Part shown: piece by piece, positions 15,015 through 20,589 of the stretch
Numbering within the stretch: position 1 is the stretch's first letter
How the letters are laid out: each line of letters opens with the position of its first letter
NCBI GenBank assembly: GCA_029263945.1
Contig: JARIDM010000275.1
Coordinates: 1 to 20,589, forward strand
Source: Sporosarcina sp.
GTDB lineage: Bacteria > Bacillota > Bacilli > Bacillales_A > Planococcaceae
Length of the DNA stretch: 20,589 nt
Direction of reading: 5' to 3'
Notes under the pieces: model-generated
The model's database searches: none
Told to the model about the DNA's origin: nothing
Seen by the model: the letters and a program-made list of their open reading frames with translations, nothing else
Translations under genes and position numbers: made by a program

Positions 15015-15095
15015 ATTCCATTCCTCCTCATTGATCACTTTTCACACTCAAGTAGTCTATGCAACATAAAAGAAGGTTATGATTTTTTAATCAGC

Positions 15096-15128
15096 TGTTC
15101 ATCTCTTCGTAATAATTTGTTCATATCT
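15096..15128 (+). promoter_or_regulatory. Triple 11-bp direct repeat upstream of htrA, likely response-regulator site
   Basis: Three consecutive 11-mers, TGTTCATCTCT, TCGTAATAATT and TGTTCATATCT, end six bases before the htrA -10. The outer two match at 10 of 11 positions and lie 22 bp apart, two helical turns. The same three-repeat layout at the same distance occurs before prsA. OmpR/PhoB-family activators commonly bind 11-bp phased repeats in the -35 region. The regulator itself is inferred. Confidence 0.6.
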
Positions 15129-15134
15129 ACGCGG

Positions 15135-15140
15135 TAAACT
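15135..15140 (+). promoter_or_regulatory. htrA -10 element
   Basis: TAAACT (4/6) lies 34 bases before the htrA start codon. No -35 hexamer is at 16-18 bp; that region is taken up by the 11-bp repeats, as expected for an activator-dependent promoter. Assignment rests mainly on the identical geometry at prsA. Confidence 0.5.
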
Positions 15141-15174
15141 AAAGACAATTAAGAAAACACAGGAGATGAAGTTC

Positions 15175-16392
15175 ATGGAAACAGAAGACAAATATGAATT
15201 ACATGTAGACGCTACGCCACCAGAAAAAAAGCCAGAAGACAAGAAAAAAACAGGCAAACGTTTCTTAACAACTGTCGGTGCCGGCATTATTGGTTCGATG
15301 CTTACATTAGCGATTGTATTCAATACAGATTTATTACCCGAAGTATCCCTCGATACAGACATTCAAACAGAACAAACAACGCCTTATCAAACACAACAAA
15401 CAGCAGCCCCTTCCGCCACTGGACTATCCGACATGGTAGAAAAAGCTTCCCCTGCAATTGTCGGCATCGCAAACTATAAAAACAGCGGCAATCGTTTCGC
15501 TGAAAATGTCCAAAGCATTGAAGCTGGATCTGGTTCTGGGGTCATCTACAAGATCGACGGAGATACTGCCTATATCGTCACGAATAACCACGTGATTGAA
15601 GGTGCAGAAAAACTTGAAGTCTCTATCCATAACGGTGAAAAAGTAACCGCTGAAATTGTGGGAAAAGATGCACTGAGTGATTTAGCCGTATTAAAAATTA
15701 ATGCAGAACATGTTGACACCGCACTTGAATTTGGAGATTCTGATGCGCTACGTGCTGGAGATTCTGTCATTGCCATCGGGAATCCCCTTAGCCTAGATTT
15801 CTCTGGAACCGTCACACAAGGAATCGTCAGTGCTGTTGATCGTTCAATTTCCGTTGAAACTTCTGCAGGCGACTGGGAACTAAACGTCATTCAAACAGAC
15901 GCCGCCATTAATCCAGGGAATTCAGGCGGTGCCTTACTGAATACATCAGGGCAAGTCATCGGCATTAACAGCCTTAAAATTTCACAAGGTGGTGTGGAAG
16001 GACTTGGATTTGCCATTCCAAGTCGTGAAGTGATTCCACTGATTGACGAAATGACGGCGAACGGACATGTTGAACGTCCTTACCTCGGTGTGGGACTCAT
16101 GAATTTGAACGAAGTTCCGCAACAATACATTCAACAACTTCCAGAGACAGTTGAAGGTGGGGTTCTTGTGGCTTCTATCGATCCTGAATCTGCAGCAGCT
16201 AAAGTAGGACTTAAAGAAGCAGACATCATTACAAAAATAAATGACAAAGACATTCACAATGCAACCGAACTTAGAAAACTCCTTTACAACGAGTTGAAGG
16301 TTGGAGACAAAACAACCCTTGCCTTTTTCCGTGGTGCGGAAGAAAAAACAGTAGAAGTGATCTTAACGAGCAAGCCCCCACAAATAAAATAA
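15175..16392 (+). CDS. htrA: HtrA/DegP-like membrane-anchored serine protease
   Basis: HtrA proteins degrade or refold damaged proteins at the outer face of the membrane. The 405 residues comprise a charged cytoplasmic N-terminus, one membrane segment (about 31-49), a Thr/Gln-rich linker (60-80), a trypsin-like domain and one C-terminal PDZ domain (about 300-395). The catalytic triad is H139 (TNNHV), D169 (ALSDLAVL) and S250 (GNSGG). Layout and length fit B. subtilis HtrA/HtrB. The ATG at 15175 is preferred over the one at 15166, because AGGAGATGA overlaps the first ATG and is well spaced for the second. A two-component system follows, as cssRS accompanies htrB in B. subtilis, and the promoter carries the repeats shared with prsA. 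Confidence 0.95.
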   Translation: METEDKYELHVDATPPEKKPEDKKKTGKRFLTTVGAGIIGSMLTLAIVFNTDLLPEVSLDTDIQTEQTTPYQTQQTAAPSATGLSDMVEKASPAIVGIANYKNSGNRFAENVQSIEAGSGSGVIYKIDGDTAYIVTNNHVIEGAEKLEVSIHNGEKVTAEIVGKDALSDLAVLKINAEHVDTALEFGDSDALRAGDSVIAIGNPLSLDFSGTVTQGIVSAVDRSISVETSAGDWELNVIQTDAAINPGNSGGALLNTSGQVIGINSLKISQGGVEGLGFAIPSREVIPLIDEMTANGHVERPYLGVGLMNLNEVPQQYIQQLPETVEGGVLVASIDPESAAAKVGLKEADIITKINDKDIHNATELRKLLYNELKVGDKTTLAFFRGAEEKTVEVILTSKPPQIK

Positions 16393-16397
16393 GTGTT

Positions 16398-16433
16398 CTT
16401 AAACAAACCCCTAGTCCATAAAGCTAGGGGTTT
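16398..16433 (+). terminator. Hairpin after htrA
   Basis: AACAAACCCCTAG pairs with CTAGGGGTTTGT around a short loop, giving a GC-rich 12-bp stem. The tail (AGTTGCTTATTT) is only moderately T-rich, so some transcription may pass into the two-component genes. Confidence 0.75.
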
Positions 16434-16437
16434 GTAG

Positions 16438-16466
16438 TTGCTTATTTACTGAATTCCCTTTAATTT
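16438..16466 (+). promoter_or_regulatory. Possible promoter of the two-component operon
   Basis: TTGCTT (16438-16443) and TAATTT (16461-16466) are 17 bp apart, 24 bases before the ribosome binding site. Both hexamers are 4/6 matches. No copy of the 11-bp repeats is visible here. Confidence 0.45.
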
Positions 16467-16503
16467 TAAAGGAACAAGACATGCAGAATGGAGGTGGGTT
16501 CCA

Positions 16504-17205
16504 TTGAAAATTTTAGTAATTGAAGACAACGAAAGTGTCGCTTCAATGATTGAATTATTCTTTTCAAAAGAAGGCATCGAAGGGGAATTTATAAAAGATG
16601 GTCGCATCGGCTATCAACGAGCAAAAGAAGCCGATTGGGATTGCCTCATCATTGACTGGATGCTCCCCAATATGGAAGGCATCACCATTTGCCGTAAACT
16701 TCGGACTGAAGATTATACAGGTCCTATTATTATGCTTACCGCCAAAGACAGTGAATCGGACCAAGTACTTGGACTAGAAATGGGTGCAGATGACTATGTC
16801 ACCAAACCTTTCAGTCCATTGACGTTAATGGCACGAATTAAAGCCGTCACCCGGCGATATACACCCCAAACTTCTGAACAAAAACAAAACGGCATCATTC
16901 AAACAACGCATTTTACACTGAACGAAAACACACGGGAGGTATTACGTGACGGTGAACCGATCGATAACTTAACCCCAAAAGAATTTGACTTGCTGCATCA
17001 TTTTATTCAACATCCTAAACAAGTCTTTTCACGGGAACAACTTTTAGATAGCGTATGGGGTTACGACTTTTACGGGGATGACCGAACCGTGGACGTCCAT
17101 ATTAAAAGGCTTCGTACGAAAATCTCAACTGCGGACAACCCCTTTTTCCATACAGTGTGGGGCGTCGGTTATCGATTTGACGAAACCACTGGTGAAACAA
17201 AATGA
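16504..17205 (+). CDS. OmpR/PhoB-family response regulator (CssR-like by context)
   Basis: This 233-residue transcription factor has a receiver domain (1-115): acidic residues E7 and D8, phosphorylation site D51 (LIIDWMLP), T79 and K101 (VTKPFSP). A winged-helix DNA-binding domain (about 132-227) follows, with LTPKEFDLLHHF, the WGYDFYGDDRTVDVHIKRLRTK recognition region and VWGVGYRF. The start is a TTG with GGAGGTGG six bases upstream. Its stop overlaps the kinase start (ATGA), so the pair is translated together. Its place between htrA and prsA, and the shared promoter repeats, suggest it controls both. It is only moderately similar to B. subtilis CssR as recalled, so the name is not assigned. 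Confidence 0.93.
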   Translation: MKILVIEDNESVASMIELFFSKEGIEGEFIKDGRIGYQRAKEADWDCLIIDWMLPNMEGITICRKLRTEDYTGPIIMLTAKDSESDQVLGLEMGADDYVTKPFSPLTLMARIKAVTRRYTPQTSEQKQNGIIQTTHFTLNENTREVLRDGEPIDNLTPKEFDLLHHFIQHPKQVFSREQLLDSVWGYDFYGDDRTVDVHIKRLRTKISTADNPFFHTVWGVGYRFDETTGETK

Positions 17206-18605
17206 AAGTAAAATACTTATACCAACAAGTGGCAAGCCATATTAGTGTGCTCATCGTCGCGTTTCTTATTTTAAGCTTGCTCTTTTCTCATTACGTAGAG
17301 AAATTTGTCTATGACTCTAAAACCGAAGAACTGGTCACTTACGGGGTTAATATTTTAGAAGACATCGAACAAAGTAATTTTAATTCAACGACTGTGCTTA
17401 AACAATACGAAAATGTGCTTGAAGGACGGGACATTCAGTACAGTCTATTTGATGAGAAATCAGCCATTATTTATTCGACTGGACTGAAAACACCACTCAT
17501 TGAACTACAGGACAACGAGTGGCAAAAACTTAAAAAGGGTCATATCGTTACCGTCAAACAGGCTTTGAACCGTTTTGACGAAGATGTCACGTTCGTTTTA
17601 CTTCCCTATGTCCATAACCAACAATTTGTAGGCGGGATTTTACTGACCTCTCCTATTAAAGGATCTCGTCAAGTTGTCTCGCAAATGAACGATTACTTGT
17701 GGGTGACGACGGCCATTGCCCTATTGATTTCACTCCTTTTAAGTTGGGTATTATCGACATTTCACGTAAGACGTATTAAACGATTACAAGAAGCCACTTC
17801 ACTTGTTGCCGGTGGGGATTATTCCGTCCGCATTCCTTCCTCTAACTTCGACGAATTCAGCGAACTTGCTGGTGATTTCAATAGCATGGTTGGTAAATTA
17901 AATGCTTCTATGGATGAAATTGAAACGCTCGAAAACAGAAGACGCCAGTTTATGGCAGACGTTTCTCACGAACTAAGAACGCCGCTTACAACCATCCGCG
18001 GGATCATTGAAGGCATGAACAACAATATGATCTCCGAGGAAGAGAAAGAAAAAGGCTTACAGCTTGCTAGTAACGAAACCCGTCGGCTCATTCGACTCGT
18101 CAACGAAAACCTAGACTACGAAAAAATCCGTGCCAACCAAGTTGAATTGCATAAACAAGATATTCAGCTCAATGAATTATTTGAAATTATTAAGGACCAA
18201 CTGACTGAACTCGCAGCCGATCGACAGAACCAAATTCAACTCATTGTTGAGCCAACACTATACGTACATGCAGATTACGACCGCTTGACACAGATTTTAA
18301 TCAACATCATTAAAAATAGTATTCAATTTACAGAAAATGGGCTCATTATACTTCGAGGGACTGCACAAGAAGAGACAATTTTAATTGAAATTGAAGATAC
18401 CGGAATCGGGATCGATCCTTCAGACATAGAGGAAATTTGGAGCCGCTTTTACAAAGCCATTTTATCAAGAACAACAAATCCTTACGGGGAATTTGGACTT
18501 GGACTATCCATTGTCAAACAGCTCGTGACCATGCATAATGGAGAAATAGGTGTCACGAGCGAAAAAGGAAAAGGAACAACATTTAGCATCACTTTACCTA
18601 AATAA
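17202..18605 (+). CDS. Sensor histidine kinase (CssS-like by context)
   Basis: The 467-residue kinase has two membrane segments (about 12-30 and 167-187) flanking an extracytoplasmic sensor domain of about 135 residues. A HAMP linker (188-240) is followed by the dimerisation helix with phospho-acceptor H256 (MADVSHELRTPL). The ATP-binding domain shows an N box (NIIKNSIQFTENG), a G1 box (DTGIGID) and GEFGLGLSIVKQL. All catalytic motifs are intact. It overlaps the regulator gene by four bases. The likely signal, from the htrA and prsA neighbours, is misfolded or excess secreted protein at the membrane surface. That is inference; the sensor domain itself gives no clue. Confidence 0.93.
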   Translation: MKVKYLYQQVASHISVLIVAFLILSLLFSHYVEKFVYDSKTEELVTYGVNILEDIEQSNFNSTTVLKQYENVLEGRDIQYSLFDEKSAIIYSTGLKTPLIELQDNEWQKLKKGHIVTVKQALNRFDEDVTFVLLPYVHNQQFVGGILLTSPIKGSRQVVSQMNDYLWVTTAIALLISLLLSWVLSTFHVRRIKRLQEATSLVAGGDYSVRIPSSNFDEFSELAGDFNSMVGKLNASMDEIETLENRRRQFMADVSHELRTPLTTIRGIIEGMNNNMISEEEKEKGLQLASNETRRLIRLVNENLDYEKIRANQVELHKQDIQLNELFEIIKDQLTELAADRQNQIQLIVEPTLYVHADYDRLTQILINIIKNSIQFTENGLIILRGTAQEETILIEIEDTGIGIDPSDIEEIWSRFYKAILSRTTNPYGEFGLGLSIVKQLVTMHNGEIGVTSEKGKGTTFSITLPK

Positions 18606-18644
18606 TCTCAGATACCATGCTATACTTAAAAATGGTTAAAAATC

Positions 18645-18677
18645 AATTTCTATTTCGTTAATACTTTGTTCATATTT
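18645..18677 (+). promoter_or_regulatory. Triple 11-bp repeat upstream of prsA, likely response-regulator site
   Basis: The 11-mers AATTTCTATTT, CGTTAATACTT and TGTTCATATTT run in register and end six bases before the prsA -10. The last matches the third htrA repeat at 10 of 11 positions, and the middle one fits the same nGTTnATAnTT pattern. The first is degenerate. Position relative to the -10 is identical to htrA, which argues for a common activator. Confidence 0.6.
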
Positions 18678-18683
18678 TCGAAG

Positions 18684-18689
18684 TACAAT
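18684..18689 (+). promoter_or_regulatory. prsA -10 element
   Basis: TACAAT (5/6) lies 32 bases before the prsA start codon. There is no -35 hexamer at normal spacing; the 11-bp repeats occupy that region. No strong terminator separates prsA from the kinase gene, so read-through may add to its expression. Confidence 0.6.
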
Positions 18690-18721
18690 TGGTCTACACT
18701 TAACAAATTGGAGGAAAAAGA

Positions 18722-19672
18722 ATGCGTAAGAATTGGTTAAACGCGCGACTTTTGGTTGTCTTAATGGCACTATTACTTGTCGTTGTCGCAGGTTGTTCAA
18801 ATAAAGATGAAGACACATCGAAAGATGGAGCTGTAGATGCAACAAAAATTTCGAATAAAGATGCCATCGCTACTGTAGATGGTGAAAAGATTACGAAACA
18901 AGAACTGACTGACATTCTCATTCAGACACATGGTGAAGAAACTTTAAATGCGATGATTGACGATAAGATTGTTGAAATGGCTGTCAAAAAAGAAAAAATC
19001 AAAGTCACTAAAGAAGAAATCGATGAAGAGTATGCTGATTTCGTTGAAAATCAAGGTGGCGAAGAAGCATTTAAGAATGCGTTAGAACAAACAGGTATGA
19101 CAGACAAACAATTTAGAAAAGACATTACCCAATACCTATCGATTCGAAAGTTAATTGCACCAATGGTTAAAATTAGCGATGAAGAAATCAAGACCGCTTT
19201 CGAGGAAAACAAAGACGCACTTGGAACACCAGAACAAGTTGAAGCAAGCCATATTTTAGTTGAAGACGAGGCACTTGCAAAAGAGATTGCCGCGAAACTT
19301 AAAGACGGCGGAGACTTTGCTAAGTTGGCAACAGAACATTCAACAGATGAAGGTTCAGCTGCTAACGGCGGTGAATTAGGTCTCTTCGGACGCGGAGAAA
19401 TGATGCCTGAATTTGAAGAAGCTGCCTTTTCTATGGAAGTTGGTTCAATTAGCGACCTGGTCAAAACAGATTATGGTTACCATATCATTCACTTGACGGA
19501 TAAAAAGGAACCGAAAGAAGCAACACTCGAAGATCATAAAGAAGAAATTAAAGAATCTCTCTTCGAAGAGAAACTTCAAACAGAATACACAGCATGGCTT
19601 GAAAAAGCACATGAAGAGTATGACATTGAAAATAAACTCTCGAAGCCAGCGCCAAAAGCAGATAAAGAATAA
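18722..19672 (+). CDS. prsA: PrsA foldase lipoprotein (parvulin peptidyl-prolyl isomerase)
   Basis: PrsA is an essential or near-essential lipoprotein that helps exported proteins fold after translocation. The 316-residue precursor has a basic N-terminus, a hydrophobic signal and a lipobox VVAGC with lipidated C25. A SurA-like N-terminal chaperone region (about 45-165) precedes the parvulin domain (about 172-262: ASHILVEDE, GGDFAKLATEHSTD, GGELGLFGRGEM, YGYHIIHL). A charged C-terminal arm follows. Length is slightly above B. subtilis PrsA (292). GGAGG lies seven bases before the ATG. It sits 116 bases after a sensor kinase gene, with a promoter built like that of htrA, so both are likely induced together under secretion stress. 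Confidence 0.97.
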   Translation: MRKNWLNARLLVVLMALLLVVVAGCSNKDEDTSKDGAVDATKISNKDAIATVDGEKITKQELTDILIQTHGEETLNAMIDDKIVEMAVKKEKIKVTKEEIDEEYADFVENQGGEEAFKNALEQTGMTDKQFRKDITQYLSIRKLIAPMVKISDEEIKTAFEENKDALGTPEQVEASHILVEDEALAKEIAAKLKDGGDFAKLATEHSTDEGSAANGGELGLFGRGEMMPEFEEAAFSMEVGSISDLVKTDYGYHIIHLTDKKEPKEATLEDHKEEIKESLFEEKLQTEYTAWLEKAHEEYDIENKLSKPAPKADKE

Positions 19673-19681
19673 TAGCACGTC

Positions 19682-19715
19682 AAAAAAGGAAAAGCCTTTG
19701 CGCTTTTCCTTTTTT
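19682..19715. terminator. Bidirectional terminator between prsA and the lipoprotein gene
   Basis: AAAAAAGGAAAAGC (19682-19695) and its perfect complement at 19702-19715 form a 14-bp stem with a 6-base loop and T6 runs on both strands. It lies between the prsA stop and the stop codon of the converging lipoprotein gene at 19717. Confidence 0.95.
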
Positions 19716-19716
19716 C

Positions 19717-20106
19717 TTATTGAACGATTAACAATTGATCGTCAGACGGGGTGAGGTACTTTTTCATCCCTATGGAAAAGTTGTTTTTCGCACGCGCTAA
19801 TTCTGCATATTGGACAACCTTTCCGTCAGCCATAAAAACGAGCAAGAAAATGTCATCTCGAATAGAAATCTTGCTTTTGTCCTTATAGTTGACACCTAAC
19901 CGATCGTTCATACTTTCCTCTGGTGTATAAGGTTCAAAAAGAAAGGCTTTGTCCCATGTAAAGTCTGTAAGTTCACTTATGTTCATTTCAGTTGGATTTC
20001 CTTCTGTTAATCGCTCGTCAAATTTCGATGCAACGGTTTTATTTTGTTGCACACAACCACTGACAAGTAACATCGTCAAAACAACGAACCAAACGCTTTT
20101 CTTCAC
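19717..20106 (-). CDS. Small lipoprotein of unknown function
   Basis: This 129-residue precursor has KK, a hydrophobic stretch and the lipobox LLVSGC, giving lipidated C18. The mature part of about 110 residues has no motif I recognise; FTWDKAFLFEPYTP and DDIFLLVFMADGKVVQYAEL look like a small alpha/beta domain. The GTG at 20106 is preferred over the ATG at 20121, because GAGGGGTG lies five bases before it and gives a normal-length signal peptide. It lies between prsA (converging) and a WrbA-like gene (upstream, same strand, with a terminator between). No functional link is evident. Confidence 0.8.
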   Translation of the reverse strand: MKKSVWFVVLTMLLVSGCVQQNKTVASKFDERLTEGNPTEMNISELTDFTWDKAFLFEPYTPEESMNDRLGVNYKDKSKISIRDDIFLLVFMADGKVVQYAELARAKNNFSIGMKKYLTPSDDQLLIVQ

Positions 20107-20165
20107 ATGGACACCCCTCATCGTTTCATTGCTCTAAAGACTCAACATACGGGAAAAAGTTGCGC

Positions 20166-20194
20166 AAAAAACCGACCTCTTTTGTAGATCGGTT
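20166..20194 (-). terminator. Terminator after the WrbA-like gene
   Basis: AACCGATC (20187-20194) pairs with GGTCGGTT (20170-20177), eight pairs including one wobble, around a 9-base loop, followed on the minus strand by T6. It starts 10 bases after the stop codon at 20205. Confidence 0.9.
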
Positions 20195-20204
20195 CACTTC
20201 ATAA

Positions 20205-20589
20205 TTAGGATTCTAGGTTTTTTAACGCAGCGCCGACTTTTACGGTCCGTTTTGCCTGATAGACAACTGCTGCTTTTATAGTTGCTTCATCCTCTACAAT
20301 TTTACCATCTTGTCCAACAGTGACACTTGTCCCGTATGGATTGCCACCCGCTGCGGTCGTCACTGGATCTGTATAACCTGGTGCAGCTACGATTGCCCCC
20401 CAGTGGTACATCGTTGTGTATAAGGAAAGAATCGTTGCTTCTTGTCCCCCATGTGGATTTTGAGCAGAAGTCATCGCACTCACTGCTTTATTGGCCAGTT
20501 TTCCTTCTGCCCAGACACCACCCACTGTATCGATAAAGCTTTGAACTTGACTCGGTATATTACCAAAACGTGTAGGTACGCTAAAGATT
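20205..20589 (-). CDS. wrbA: WrbA-like NAD(P)H:quinone oxidoreductase, C-terminal part (cut by window edge)
   Basis: Only the last 127 residues or so are in the window; the family has about 200. They include IFSVPTRFGNIPSQVQSFID, then GGVWAEGKLANKAVSAMTS, HGGQEATILSLYTTMYHWG and the loop GNPYGTSV. These are the flavodoxin-fold FMN-binding and quinone-site regions of WrbA. The enzyme reduces quinones by two electrons, protecting against redox cycling. The start lies beyond base 20589. It ends at its own terminator. Confidence 0.9.
   Translation of the reverse strand, partial: IFSVPTRFGNIPSQVQSFIDTVGGVWAEGKLANKAVSAMTSAQNPHGGQEATILSLYTTMYHWGAIVAAPGYTDPVTTAAGGNPYGTSVTVGQDGKIVEDEATIKAAVVYQAKRTVKVGAALKNLES

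Noticed and set aside
15039..15046. TTTTCACA octamer as a B. subtilis-type CssR box for htrA
   Set aside because: It occurs once, about 90 bases upstream of the htrA -10 and close to the dehydrogenase ribosome binding site. The known sites are tandem copies at the promoter.

Overview
The window is a stretch of low-GC Gram-positive chromosome, most likely from an endospore-forming member of the Planococcaceae/Caryophanaceae (Sporosarcina- or Lysinibacillus-like). The reasons are the ctsR-mcsA-mcsB-clpC-radA-yacL order, a CotD-like spore coat gene, strong AGGAGG-type ribosome binding sites, TTG/GTG starts and a CtsR operator of textbook form. The exception is the left edge. Bases 1-127 read on the minus strand as the 3' end of a vertebrate-type 5.8S rRNA followed by ITS2. 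They join the bacterial yacL gene through a 10-base stretch common to both. This is almost certainly a chimeric read or misassembly with host or contaminant DNA, and it cuts off yacL.

Layout, left to right. 1-127: eukaryotic rDNA fragment. 118-7100 (minus strand): protein quality-control operon ctsR-mcsA-mcsB-clpC-radA followed by yacL. It starts at a promoter overlapped by a CtsR heptad operator. The c-di-AMP synthase gene disA, which lies between radA and yacL in Bacillus subtilis, is absent. 7189-8956 (minus): a large membrane protein of unknown function with its own terminator. 9186-9767 (plus): a GNAT acetyltransferase. 9801-11482 (minus): a two-gene bioY-bioB operon with a BirA-type operator over its promoter. 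11569-13417: small membrane proteins, the spore coat gene, an unrecognised 55-residue protein and a DCC-family thiol oxidoreductase. 13473-15014 (minus): an AldB-type aldehyde dehydrogenase. 15175-19672 (plus): htrA, an OmpR-family response regulator, its sensor kinase and prsA. 19717-20589 (minus): a small lipoprotein and the C-terminal part of a WrbA-like flavoprotein.

Two protein-quality systems sit in one window. The left one is cytoplasmic: McsB phospho-arginine tagging with ClpC unfolding, repressed by CtsR. The right one is extracytoplasmic: the HtrA protease/chaperone and the PrsA foldase flank a two-component system. The htrA and prsA promoters carry the same arrangement, three 11-bp phased repeats ending exactly 6 bp before the -10 element with no proper -35. 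That makes them likely joint targets of the regulator encoded between them. This is the best candidate for an undescribed regulatory circuit here.

No tRNA genes, CRISPR arrays, insertion sequences or prophage genes were seen, and no stretch longer than 300 bases lacks a gene. All calls come from reading the sequence and from knowledge of the families; no database search was run.
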